NCBI GenBank assembly: GCA_018607725.1
Contig: JABBAY010000039.1
Coordinates: forward strand, 1-43,666
Direction: 5' to 3'
Length of the DNA stretch: 43,666 nucleotides
From: K189A clade bacterium
Lineage (GTDB): Bacteria > Pseudomonadota > Gammaproteobacteria > Pseudomonadales > Azotimanducaceae
In this document: in pieces, positions 21,056 to 28,451 of the stretch
Numbering within the stretch: position 1 is the stretch's first letter
How the letters are laid out: every line of letters begins with the position of its first letter
Notes under the pieces: model-generated
Told to the model about the DNA's origin: nothing
The model's input: the letters and a program-made list of their open reading frames with translations, nothing else
Database searches by the model: none
Position numbers and translations under genes: made by a program

Positions 21056-22480
21056 ATGAATAGTCAGGCATTCGAACTCGCACGCCAGGCCCGGGATCCC
21101 AGATTCGACGGGCGATTTTATATCGGTGTCAAAACCACAGGTATTTATTGTCGGCCTGTCTGTCGAGTGCGCCTGCCTAAGCCGGAAAATGTGATGTTTT
21201 TCGCCTCTGCAGCGGCTGCAGGAATGGCGGGATTCAGACCCTGCTTACGCTGCCGGCCCGAGTCGGCGCCAGGCACCCCGGCTTGGTCGGGTACCAGTGC
21301 AACGGTGACTCGCGGCTTGAAATTGATTGCTGCCGGCGAGCTGGACCAGGCCGGGGTTGTGGCCTTGAGTGATCGATTAGGCGTCACATCGAGGCACTTG
21401 CGACGTTTGTTTGTTGCGCATTTGGGCGTCACGCCAGTGGCCATTGCCCAGACTCGACGCCTGCAAGCTGCCGCAACGTTGTTGGCTCAAACCACCTTGT
21501 CTGTGACCCAGGTCGCTCAAATGGCTGGATACGGGAGTGTCAGGCGCCTAAATGCCCATGTTCAAAAGGTCTATGGCCGTACGCCGTCCAGCTTGAGGCG
21601 CGGCTCAGAAAAGTCGCCGGCACGGGGCTTTACCTTGCGCTTAGGCTATCGCCCACCCTTTGACTTTGCGGGCGTACTGAATTTTCTGTCGGTACGAGGA
21701 ATCCCTGGTGTTGAGTGGGTTAGCCCATCGAGCTATGGACGATCGATTCTGGTGGATGGTCAGCCTGGTAGTTTTACGGTGTCCAATGATGCTGAAAATC
21801 ACGTCTTGGTGTGCCACATTGAACTTGCAGATCCTGCTGGCTTGATGCGAGTTCGAGCGCGTATCAAGGCGCTGTTTGATCTGGATGCCGATCCGTTGGA
21901 AATTAATCAGTGTTTGACCAAAGACCCGCTATTGGCGGCATTCGTCGCGGAAAATCCGGGCCAAAGAGTACCGGGAGGCTGGGACCCATTCGAAATAGCC
22001 GTGCGTGCTATCGTCGGTCAGCAGATATCCGTCAAGGGCGCGACGACGGTCATGGGTCGAATTGCGCAGCAATACGGCAGGCTCGTGAATCAAACCCAGT
22101 TTTTCCCGTCGCCGGCAGAGCTAGAAATTCTTGATCCAATAGATTTGCCGATGCCGCGGGGCAGGGCAGCTGCCATTCAGATGTTAGCGGCGAAAGTGGC
22201 CAGCGGCGAAATCGATTTTGACCGCTTCAGTGATTCGCAAAGTTTGATTGATACTTTGGTCAGGATTAAGGGCATCGGCGGCTGGACGGCGCGCTATGTC
22301 TCGATGCGTGCAATCAACGATCCTGATGCCTTTCTCCACGACGACCTGGTTCTGGTGCGAATTGCGCGACAGCAATTGGGTCTGGCAGACGGTCAGGCAT
22401 TGCTGGAATGCTCGAGAAATTGGCAGCCTTGGCGAGCCTATGCGGGTATGCACCTGTGGCGCCAGGCGTCTAAAATGTGA
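21056..22480 (+). CDS. AdaA-AlkA fusion: methyl-phosphotriester sensor/AraC regulator joined to 3-methyladenine glycosylase
   Basis: The 474-residue protein joins two alkylation-damage proteins. Residues 1-75 match the Ada zinc domain, with four Cys in GIYCRPVC and FRPCLRCRPE that bind zinc and accept a methyl group from DNA phosphotriesters. Residues about 90-185 are an AraC-type helix-turn-helix pair. Residues about 195-300 are the AlkA N-terminal domain, and about 300-470 the HhH-GPD glycosylase, with GIGGWTARY and the catalytic Asp in AFLHDDLVL. It would both sense methylation, activating transcription, and excise alkylated bases. The Ada O6-methyltransferase domain is absent here and is supplied by the next gene. 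No good Shine-Dalgarno precedes ATG 21056, so the start is tentative. Confidence 0.9.
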   Translation: MNSQAFELARQARDPRFDGRFYIGVKTTGIYCRPVCRVRLPKPENVMFFASAAAAGMAGFRPCLRCRPESAPGTPAWSGTSATVTRGLKLIAAGELDQAGVVALSDRLGVTSRHLRRLFVAHLGVTPVAIAQTRRLQAAATLLAQTTLSVTQVAQMAGYGSVRRLNAHVQKVYGRTPSSLRRGSEKSPARGFTLRLGYRPPFDFAGVLNFLSVRGIPGVEWVSPSSYGRSILVDGQPGSFTVSNDAENHVLVCHIELADPAGLMRVRARIKALFDLDADPLEINQCLTKDPLLAAFVAENPGQRVPGGWDPFEIAVRAIVGQQISVKGATTVMGRIAQQYGRLVNQTQFFPSPAELEILDPIDLPMPRGRAAAIQMLAAKVASGEIDFDRFSDSQSLIDTLVRIKGIGGWTARYVSMRAINDPDAFLHDDLVLVRIARQQLGLADGQALLECSRNWQPWRAYAGMHLWRQASKM

Positions 22481-22505
22481 TAAACGGGCAACATTGGAGA
22501 GTGCT

Positions 22506-22985
22506 ATGCAATTTCGCTACTTGGACACGCCCATAGGTCGTCTGCTGCTGGCAGGCGATGAGTTTGGACTCCACTTGATTGGCTTGCCGCAGGGGAAGGC
22601 AATGTCACTACCCGCTGATTGGCTGCACGACGATGGCGCGTGTGAGGTCGCCGCGACGCAGCTGGATGAATATTTCGCCGGTCAACGGCAGACCTTTGAT
22701 CTCGAACTACGCCCCACGGGGACTGAATTTCAGCTCGCCGTGCTCGGTGCACTGCAGAACATTCCCTATGGTCAGACCTGTACCTACAGTGACATCGCGA
22801 AAGTCATCCACCGGCCGCGAGCAGTAAGGGCGGTCGGGGCGGCAAACGGAAGGAATCCGCTACCCATTGTGATTCCCTGCCATCGTGTGATCGGTGCCGA
22901 TGGCAGTTTGACGGGATTTGGTGGTGGTTTGCCTGCAAAACAGTGGTTGCTGGCCCATGAGTGCGGTTCAGACTTGTTCGGCTGA
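22506..22985 (+). CDS. ogt: Methylated-DNA-protein-cysteine S-methyltransferase
   Basis: The 159-residue suicide enzyme removes methyl groups from O6-methylguanine onto its own cysteine. The active-site PCHRVIG and the helix-turn-helix region PYGQTCTYSDIA are intact, and the C-terminal GFGGGLPAKQWLL is typical. A GGAGAG Shine-Dalgarno lies 4-5 nt before ATG 22506; the frame is open upstream into the previous gene but family length supports this start. It is 25 bp after the AdaA-AlkA gene, so the two form an operon that rebuilds the full Ada/AlkA/Ogt repair set. It is convergent with aroA, with a 13-bp gap. Confidence 0.95.
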   Translation: MQFRYLDTPIGRLLLAGDEFGLHLIGLPQGKAMSLPADWLHDDGACEVAATQLDEYFAGQRQTFDLELRPTGTEFQLAVLGALQNIPYGQTCTYSDIAKVIHRPRAVRAVGAANGRNPLPIVIPCHRVIGADGSLTGFGGGLPAKQWLLAHECGSDLFG

Positions 22986-22998
22986 CGCCGCCCATGAA

Positions 22999-24291
22999 TT
23001 ATGGCTTGTGCCCCGTGATCTGCTGTAACACTGAAAAATAGTCGGGGAAAGTTTTTGCCACGCAACCCGGGTCATTGATCGTGATCGGGCTATCACCGAG
23101 GGCGGCCAGGGAAAAGCACATGGCCATGCGGTGATCGCCGTAGGTGTCTATGGTCGCTGGCAAAATAGTCTTTGGCGGAGTGATAACGATATAGTCATCG
23201 CCGGTCTCAATCTCAGCGCCTAACTTAACCAGTTCAGTGGCCATGGCGGTCATGCGATCTGTCTCCTTGACCCGCCAGTTATAGATGTTTCTGATTCTGC
23301 TGGTGCCATCGGCAAACAGCGCCAGCATAGCGACGGTCATGGCGGCGTCGGGAATATGGTTTAGATCCAGGTCAATAGCGCGCAGCGGTCCGCCTCGAGT
23401 GACCTCAATCCAGGCTTCATTGCGAGTTACCTTGGCACCCATCTGCTCGATGACATCGAGAAAGGCGATGTCGCCTTGGACTGAATCGCGCCCCAGCCCG
23501 TTTACGCGAACTGTGCCGCCTTTAATGGCAGCAGCGGCAAAAAAATACGAGGCCGAGGATGCATCGCCTTCGATCAGGTAGTGATTGGGTGAAACATACT
23601 GCTGTCTGCCTTTGATATGGAATACCTGGTAGTTCTCGTGACTCGCGGTGACGCCATATTGCGCCATGATACCGAGAGTAATATCCAAGTAAGGCTTGGA
23701 GACCTGCTCGCCGATGACCTCAATGACGCTGTCGTTAGCGGCCAGTGGCAAGCTCATCAACAGGGCTGTCAGGTACTGGCTGGATATATCGCCTCTGATA
23801 CTGACATGACCGCCACTAATTAGGCCACCGGTCAGTTGAATCGGTGGGCAGCCTGGTTTGCCAAGGTATTGGACATCGGCTCCCAATTGACGCAAAGCAT
23901 CGACCAAGTGATCAATGGGGCGTTCGCGCATGTAGTCGTCGCCATCGATGATAAATGTACCGTGACACAAGCTCAGCATGCTCGTTAGTGGGCGTATGGC
24001 GGTGCCGGCATTTCCCAACGAAAACTTCGTCTCGTTCGGCGGTGTGAATAATTTCCCCAGGCCGGTGACCGTACAATCTGTGCCATCTTCATTGACGTCA
24101 ACGGCCACCTGCATTTGGCGCAGGGCCTCGAGCATTCGATCGGTATCATCGCTGTGCAACAGGTTGTGTAGCCTGGTCGTACCCGTCGCCAGAGAAGAAA
24201 GTAACAAGGCGCGATTTGACAGACTCTTTGAGCCAGGCAGCCTGACCTCGCCCGCGACGTGATCTATGGGTGTAAGTAGTAGTTGGTCCAT
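22999..24291 (-). CDS. aroA: 5-enolpyruvylshikimate-3-phosphate synthase
   Basis: The enzyme transfers enolpyruvyl from PEP to shikimate 3-phosphate (sixth step of the shikimate pathway). The 430-residue protein starts MDQLLLTPIDHVAGEVRLPG and has the LPGSKSLSNRALLL substrate loop, GNAGTAIRPLTS, RERPIDHL, SSQYLTALLM, EGDASSASYF, and DYGD/HRMAM-type C-terminal segments (TYGDHRMAMCFS). It overlaps syd by 1 bp (TAATG), so syd-aroA are translationally coupled. Codons 41-57 of this gene (24123-24171) are duplicated in inverted orientation at 25283-25331. Confidence 0.97.
   Translation of the reverse strand: MDQLLLTPIDHVAGEVRLPGSKSLSNRALLLSSLATGTTRLHNLLHSDDTDRMLEALRQMQVAVDVNEDGTDCTVTGLGKLFTPPNETKFSLGNAGTAIRPLTSMLSLCHGTFIIDGDDYMRERPIDHLVDALRQLGADVQYLGKPGCPPIQLTGGLISGGHVSIRGDISSQYLTALLMSLPLAANDSVIEVIGEQVSKPYLDITLGIMAQYGVTASHENYQVFHIKGRQQYVSPNHYLIEGDASSASYFFAAAAIKGGTVRVNGLGRDSVQGDIAFLDVIEQMGAKVTRNEAWIEVTRGGPLRAIDLDLNHIPDAAMTVAMLALFADGTSRIRNIYNWRVKETDRMTAMATELVKLGAEIETGDDYIVITPPKTILPATIDTYGDHRMAMCFSLAALGDSPITINDPGCVAKTFPDYFSVLQQITGHKP
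24123..24171. repeat. Donor copy of the inverted aroA duplication
   Basis: These 49 bases, encoding aroA residues LHNLLHSDDTDRMLEA and the first base of the next codon, are exactly reverse-complementary to 25283-25331. After one mismatch, six more bases match (24173-24178 with 25276-25281). Confidence 0.95.
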
Positions 24292-24857
24292 TAATAGATT
24301 CCTGGCATTGAGGTGACAGGTGTCAGCGTGTCAAGAAATTCGGCGACGCTATCGGCAACGGTGCGCAGTGGCGGCTTGCCCGGGTGCTCGAGTAAAACCT
24401 TGCCCGTGAGATTGTCGATACTGAGAAATAGTTCGGAATCAGCTTCGGTGGTGGCAAAAAACACGGTAAAGGTTTCACGTCTGCGTTTTTTAACCAGACT
24501 ATGACCGATCAAATTTTCGATCAGGCGATCGAAGTCTTCTGGGTTCCATAGTTGGATCAGGCTCACATGCCCCTCTTGAGTCTGGGCTTCCAGGCTGCCG
24601 CTCCAGTATTGACTGAAGTAAGCGCAGATATCCGGATGAATGGGTTGGTCGAGTGCATTGGCAAGGCCGTCAAAGCTCACCGGTGGTGTTTGGGGTGCCG
24701 GGCGCCAACCAATCTGCGGGCCCTGTGCCTCGCGACGGCGATCAAGTTCGCAAGGCGAGCGCCAGTCGGGGTCAAATGGCAACCAAAAATGACCTTCTGG
24801 CGCGACGGCCAGAGCGCGATTAACAAGGTCCTGTAGAGCGCGGCTTACGGTATCCAT
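24291..24857 (-). CDS. syd: SecY-interacting protein Syd
   Basis: Syd is a small acidic protein that binds SecY at the cytoplasmic face of the inner membrane and is thought to monitor assembly of the SecYEG complex. I recognise it from IHPDICAYFSQYWSGSLEAQ, IQLWNPEDFDRLIENLIGHS, the Lys/Arg-rich VKKRRRETFTVFFAT and LSIDNLTGKVLLEHPG, which align in order with E. coli Syd as I recall it. The length of 188 residues is normal. The stop overlaps the aroA start by 1 bp. The N-terminus differs more than the C-terminal half, as is usual for this family. Confidence 0.85.
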   Translation of the reverse strand: MDTVSRALQDLVNRALAVAPEGHFWLPFDPDWRSPCELDRRREAQGPQIGWRPAPQTPPVSFDGLANALDQPIHPDICAYFSQYWSGSLEAQTQEGHVSLIQLWNPEDFDRLIENLIGHSLVKKRRRETFTVFFATTEADSELFLSIDNLTGKVLLEHPGKPPLRTVADSVAEFLDTLTPVTSMPGIY

Positions 24858-25165
24858 GGGTGATATCTACACGATGTGGCGGTTGCGCCCTGTCGCTATC
24901 GAGAGCGGTGAATGAAGCTGCCATTCGACATTGAGTCGGGGCAAATCCATGGGCTGTTGAGCTAGCAGTATACAATAACCAGCAAGACTTGGCTTGAATT
25001 GCCGTGGAATTGTCGTGGGTAGGTTTGCGCCGTCGATCTCGGCATTGCAGCAACTTGGTCGCTCTGGCACGAGCATCGGGCTTTAGTTGTTTGAAAATGG
25101 TCAACCTGCCAGCCTGCGCCAAAGCCTGATAGGTGGCGGATGTTTGCTCGAGATGTTTGGGGAAC

Positions 25166-25213
25166 GGTCCCATCGGTGGTCCCATCAGTGGTCCCATCAG
25201 TGGTCCCATAAGA
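25166..25213. repeat. 12-bp tandem repeat, about 4 copies
   Basis: GGTCCCATCGGT (25166-25177), GGTCCCATCAGT (25178-25189 and 25190-25201) and GGTCCCATAAGA (25202-25213) lie in tandem. On the minus strand they encode MGPL/MGPP repeats. Confidence 0.9.
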
Positions 25214-25256
25214 ATTTGCCCAATGATGGCGCCCACGAAAAGCAGATTGATAGCCA

Positions 25257-25280
25257 GGGATGAGACCAGGGATGAGACCA
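25257..25280. repeat. 12-bp tandem duplication at the rearrangement junction
   Basis: GGGATGAGACCA occurs twice exactly (25257-25268, 25269-25280), ending two bases before the 49-bp aroA-derived inverted copy. Confidence 0.9.
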
Positions 25281-25282
25281 GT

Positions 25283-25331
25283 CTACACAACCTGTTGCAC
25301 AGCGATGATACCGATCGAATGCTCGAGGCCC
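25283..25331. repeat. Inverted copy of an aroA fragment
   Basis: These 49 bases are identical to the reverse complement of 24123-24171 inside aroA. With one mismatch the match extends to 25276-25331 (55 of 56 bases). The copy supplies the last 15 codons and the stop of the EF-hand gene, read antisense to aroA. Confidence 0.95.
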
Positions 25332-25690
25332 AGCGTTGCCGGTCTGGCTTCTTCCGGCGTTATTTCACCGTCCTTATCGATATCCATAGTTGTGAATTTC
25401 ACCTCCATGCTGGCCCTGTGTTTTGCCATTCGCGCCTGGTGTTCAGCGATTTTTTGGGTCTGGCGAGCCTGCATTTCTGCCATGGAAATCCCACCGTCCT
25501 GATTGATGTCGGCCTGGGTTATCCGATCTTTGTGCCGCGGTTGAAACTCGTTCAAGTTGATGACGCCAGCCTTGCTCGCGTCCATTTTATTCAGCATGTG
25601 TTGTTGAAGTTTATCCCTTGCGGCAAGTGCGGGCAGGGTTAATGTCGCCAGTGCCAGGCCTAAGGTAGCGCGACAGATTGATAACATCAT
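25283..25690 (-). CDS. Secreted EF-hand calcium-binding protein with a rewritten C-terminus
   Basis: A signal peptide (MMLSICRATLGLALATLTLP, cleavage after ALA) precedes a helical protein with one degenerate EF-hand (MDASKAGVINLNEF) and two good ones, ADINQDGGISMAEM and MDIDKDGEITPEEA. It is likely periplasmic. The final residues GLEHSIGIIAVQQVV are encoded by the antisense of an aroA fragment and do not belong to the original protein. ATG 25690 is chosen because it starts the signal peptide; a TTG 18 bp upstream is also in frame. The ligand is inferred to be calcium; the cellular role is unknown. Confidence 0.8.
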   Translation of the reverse strand: MMLSICRATLGLALATLTLPALAARDKLQQHMLNKMDASKAGVINLNEFQPRHKDRITQADINQDGGISMAEMQARQTQKIAEHQARMAKHRASMEVKFTTMDIDKDGEITPEEARPATLGLEHSIGIIAVQQVV

Positions 25691-25773
25691 ATGACGCCAG
25701 TTCGGCAAAGGTTTTGTCTTACGTTATATGTCCCGTAGCGTTAGACCCGACGGTCTGATTGCAAAAATTCAGA

Positions 25774-26187
25774 TTAGAAGGGTTTAACCACGACCAGGAT
25801 CAAAATCGGGATGACGATCAAGAGCGCGAGTTCGTTATAGATACGAAAAAACAAGGAGGTTCTGATGGTTTGACCCAAAGCCATTTGCTGGATGTAGCGA
25901 AAAGACTGACCGTGATAAGCCAATAACAAAACAACAAAGCCTAGTTTGGCCAGCAACCAGTTACCCGAAAAACCAAAGGATAACCACAGCCAGGTGCCCA
26001 GTCCGAGGGCGAGTAACGCCATGACACTGGAAAAACGAAACAGCTTCTGGCCCATAATAATCAGTCGTTGTACATCCTCTTCGGCCTGCTTACCTTCAAC
26101 GTAGTGGACGAGGATGCGGGGCAAATAAAACAGCCCAGCCATCCAGGCCATAACAAAGAGGATATGGAACGTTTTTATCCACAACAT
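25774..26187 (-). CDS. hemJ: HemJ-type protoporphyrinogen IX oxidase (CopD-like membrane protein)
   Basis: This 137-residue protein has four predicted membrane segments. The N-terminus MLWIKTFHILFVMAWMAGLF carries His8, and Lys81 sits in LLAKLGFVVLLLAYHGQ; these correspond to the conserved haem-ligand His and Lys that I recall for HemJ. HemJ oxidises protoporphyrinogen IX to protoporphyrin IX in haem biosynthesis in bacteria lacking HemG and HemY. A GGAG Shine-Dalgarno is present upstream. It stands between the EF-hand gene and an SDR gene, all on the minus strand, with no obvious functional link. Confidence 0.78.
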   Translation of the reverse strand: MLWIKTFHILFVMAWMAGLFYLPRILVHYVEGKQAEEDVQRLIIMGQKLFRFSSVMALLALGLGTWLWLSFGFSGNWLLAKLGFVVLLLAYHGQSFRYIQQMALGQTIRTSLFFRIYNELALLIVIPILILVVVKPF

Positions 26188-26231
26188 GACTGTCTACTCC
26201 GATTCAATGATCTCTGTCGAAATGAAAATGT

Positions 26232-27020
26232 TTATACGATGCCGAGTGCGCCGCCATCAACTCGGATATTTTGGCCATTGACGAAGCTGGCATTCTGGCT
26301 GCAAAGAAACACGACGATATCAGCAACTTCCTGCCGAGTCGCGATGCGCCCGACGGGATTAGGTGCGAAGTTTTTCACGATCATCATCTCTGCGGCGTCA
26401 AAAGTATCGCCCCAGCCTGCCTTGCGGGCCCGCGCCAGGTACGCCTGTTCAACTTCGGCGGTGCGAATCAAGCCTGGCGAAACCAGATTAACAGTAATGC
26501 CGGTGGCGCTCAGCTCTTGAGTCAGACTGACGGTCAAGTTAGCCAGTGCGCCTTTGGCGGCATAGTACTGAGGCGACGTTTTATTCGGCCGAGTTGACCC
26601 AACAGTGCCGAGGTTCACGACCCGTCCCCAGCCTGCTTCGATCATACCAGGGGTGAACCCTTGAACCATGCGGACAATCGACAGGGTGTTTTTTTGGTAC
26701 GCGGTCAGCCAATCGTCGCTGGTGGCTGTTTGCCAACGACCGGGGTCGGCTGTGCCATAATTATTGACGAGAATGTCGACCCCACACTTCAGCTCGTTGA
26801 CTGCTCGAATAACCTGTTCGGACCCCTGTTCATTACTGATGTCGCCCCAGACGGCGCTGGCGTTCTCGACCTGCTCGGCGATAGCGGCGGAGTCCCCCTC
26901 GACTTGACTGTGAAAAATTACTCTGACGCCTTCAGCTGCGAGCTGTTCAGCGATCATCAACCCTGTGCCGCGATTACTGCCAGTCACTAGCGCGACTTTA
27001 TTGTTGATGCCGAGATCCAT
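26232..27020 (-). CDS. Short-chain dehydrogenase/reductase, substrate unknown
   Basis: The 262-residue classical SDR has the Rossmann motif TGSNRGTG (residues 13-20), LVNNYG in place of NNAG, Asn111, and the catalytic YxxxK as Tyr152/Lys156 (YYAAK). The usual catalytic Ser, 13 residues before the Tyr, is Thr139 (LGTVGS). The C-terminal VNGQNIRVDGG is typical of FabG-like members. The substrate cannot be assigned. It is divergent from the TSUP exporter gene, with 85 bp between starts, and upstream of hemJ. Confidence 0.85.
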   Translation of the reverse strand: MDLGINNKVALVTGSNRGTGLMIAEQLAAEGVRVIFHSQVEGDSAAIAEQVENASAVWGDISNEQGSEQVIRAVNELKCGVDILVNNYGTADPGRWQTATSDDWLTAYQKNTLSIVRMVQGFTPGMIEAGWGRVVNLGTVGSTRPNKTSPQYYAAKGALANLTVSLTQELSATGITVNLVSPGLIRTAEVEQAYLARARKAGWGDTFDAAEMMIVKNFAPNPVGRIATRQEVADIVVFLCSQNASFVNGQNIRVDGGALGIV

Positions 27021-27105
27021 GGTTTTCTGCCTATCGAAGAGATAAATGATTCCAGTTTGACTAAGGATTCCCTATAGTCGTGGGCTCTGATCATGCGCCA
27101 ATCCT

Positions 27106-27858
27106 ATGCTCGATATCAACAGTTTGGTTTTTCTGCTTCTGGTTGGCTTGGGTGCTATGGTCCAGACCATCACCGGTTTTGCGATGGGGCTGATTATAAT
27201 GGGTGGCGTGACTGCCCTTGGCTTGGCGCCATTGGCTGAGACTGCGGCGGTGGTCAGCGTGATCTCCTTGGTCAATACGCTGGTGGCGCTGCGGCGTTGC
27301 CATAAGCTGATCAACTTCGCCTATGTCAGGCTGATCGCGGCGACGCTGTTGCCGGCGCTGATCGCCGGCGTGCTGATCCTTGACTACTTTGTCGCCGACT
27401 ACTACGACAATTTGCGGATGCTATTGGGTGGTGTGATCGTCAGTGCGGGTATTTTGTTGATGCTCACGCCCGCGCCCTATCAGGCTCCCTCTGGTCCTGG
27501 GGTGAAAATGTTCGCGGGCCTGACCGCAGGTCTTATGGGCGGTATGTATGGTGCTGGCGGTGCGCCGTTGGCTTACCTTATGTATCGTCAGCCACTGGCG
27601 GTCAACGTAGTGCGCGCCTCGTTATTGTTTCTGTTTAGCTTATCAACCTCGGGTCGTATGTTAGTGGTGGGGTTCAGCGGCCAAATTAATAGCAATATTG
27701 TGCTGCTTTCATTACTGGCGATCCCACTGGTGATTTTGGTCACCATACTCACGGCGCGCATCAATCATTTGTTGCCAGATGCTTTGGTGCGTCGGTTTGT
27801 CTTCGTTCTATTGATCCTGCTGGGTTTATTTTTGTTGTCTGGTTTAGGGTTAGGCTGA
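27106..27858 (+). CDS. TSUP-family transporter (TauE/SafE-like)
   Basis: The 250-residue protein is almost entirely hydrophobic, with about eight membrane segments. It has the family's glycine-rich signature near the start (LLLVGLGAMVQTITGFAMG) and its repeat in the second half (GLTAGLMGGMYGAGGAPLAY). Members export or import sulfite, sulfoacetate and other small organic anions; the substrate is unknown here. No convincing Shine-Dalgarno precedes ATG 27106. Its stop overlaps the end of the convergent GNAT gene by 9 bp. Confidence 0.88.
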   Translation: MLDINSLVFLLLVGLGAMVQTITGFAMGLIIMGGVTALGLAPLAETAAVVSVISLVNTLVALRRCHKLINFAYVRLIAATLLPALIAGVLILDYFVADYYDNLRMLLGGVIVSAGILLMLTPAPYQAPSGPGVKMFAGLTAGLMGGMYGAGGAPLAYLMYRQPLAVNVVRASLLFLFSLSTSGRMLVVGFSGQINSNIVLLSLLAIPLVILVTILTARINHLLPDALVRRFVFVLLILLGLFLLSGLGLG

Positions 27859-28395
27859 GCCTAAGGTTTTTTCAACCCACAGGGTGTCCCAATATTGATT
27901 AAACTTGCGGCCCACCTCGTTTAGTCGAGCGACCTCGGAAAAATCGAAAGACTTGTGGAGGGCCAGGCTCGCGAGATTGGGCAAGGTGATGATGCCATAA
28001 CACCGGTGTAGGTCTTGCTGGTTGAGGTTTCGAAATAATTCCCCATACAAAATCTTGCCATAACCTTGACCGCTGGCTTGGGGGGCAAGATAGATACTGC
28101 ATTCCACTGAGGTGTCGTAGGCCGCCTTAGGTCTGAACGCAGCGCTGCTGGCATAGCCGATAACCTGTTGATTGACCTCTAATACGAGGCACTGGTGAAT
28201 TGACGCCGGCTCGAATTGATCAAACCAGGGACGCCTAGTGACTACCGTAAATGGCTCTAAATCAAAGGTGATAGCAGTGTTCAATACATAATGGTTGTAG
28301 ATCTGCGTGATCGAAGCCAGGTCGGCGAGCGTTGCTTGGCGAACAAGGTTCGCGGCGGAATTTTTTATCATATGCATGACGAAATAATAAACCAT
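27850..28395 (-). CDS. GNAT-family N-acetyltransferase, PAT-like
   Basis: The 181-residue protein has the phosphinothricin-acetyltransferase-like layout: VRQATLADLASITQIYNHYV, ITFDLEP, ECSIYLAPQASGQGYGKILY (the acetyl-CoA loop QxxGxG), and a late NLASLALHKSFDF. The acyl acceptor is not known; the family includes amino-acid and herbicide-analogue acetyltransferases. Several ATGs lie near the start (28395, 28377, 28371) and the region before VRQATLAD is not conserved, so the true start may be later. It is convergent with the TSUP gene (9-bp overlap) and divergent from the acyltransferase gene. Confidence 0.85.
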   Translation of the reverse strand: MVYYFVMHMIKNSAANLVRQATLADLASITQIYNHYVLNTAITFDLEPFTVVTRRPWFDQFEPASIHQCLVLEVNQQVIGYASSAAFRPKAAYDTSVECSIYLAPQASGQGYGKILYGELFRNLNQQDLHRCYGIITLPNLASLALHKSFDFSEVARLNEVGRKFNQYWDTLWVEKTLGSA

Positions 28396-28451
28396 TCGCG
28401 GGAAACCAAGTAATATATCGCAACATCTCGCGACAATGAATTAACGACTTT

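Larger units (their letters stand above)
24867..25282 (-). pseudogene. Probable remnant of a membrane-anchored Spy/CpxP-like (heavy-metal-sensor) gene with MGP repeats
   Basis: Read on the minus strand, one frame gives SSLAINLLFVGAIIGQILMG, a membrane anchor, then MGPL/MGPP repeats and a helical stretch ending LKPDARARATKLLQ. This pattern resembles the small periplasmic heavy-metal-sensor proteins often found beside EF-hand genes. The frame has no ATG before the membrane anchor; its only upstream start is a TTG inside the aroA-derived duplication. A different frame is open from ATG 25076 to a stop at 24869-24867, nine bases before syd. The most economical reading is a gene that lost its 5' end to the rearrangement and may be frameshifted. 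The family assignment is tentative. Confidence 0.35.

Noticed and set aside
20877-21083. 68-codon minus-strand frame upstream of the AdaA-AlkA gene
   Set aside because: It overlaps the start of a strongly supported gene and has no recognisable domain.
22248-22505. Long N-terminal extension of Ogt
   Set aside because: It overlaps the end of the AdaA-AlkA gene in another frame, and a good ribosome binding site and the family start lie at 22506.
24123-25331. Transposon-like terminal inverted repeats around syd
   Set aside because: One repeat is coding sequence of aroA, no transposase or target-site duplication is present, and syd-aroA are translationally coupled; a fold-back duplication explains it better.
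25133-25642. 169-codon plus-strand frame containing an AroA-like segment
   Set aside because: The AroA-like residues come from the inverted 49-bp copy; the rest is antisense to the EF-hand gene, so this is not a real protein.
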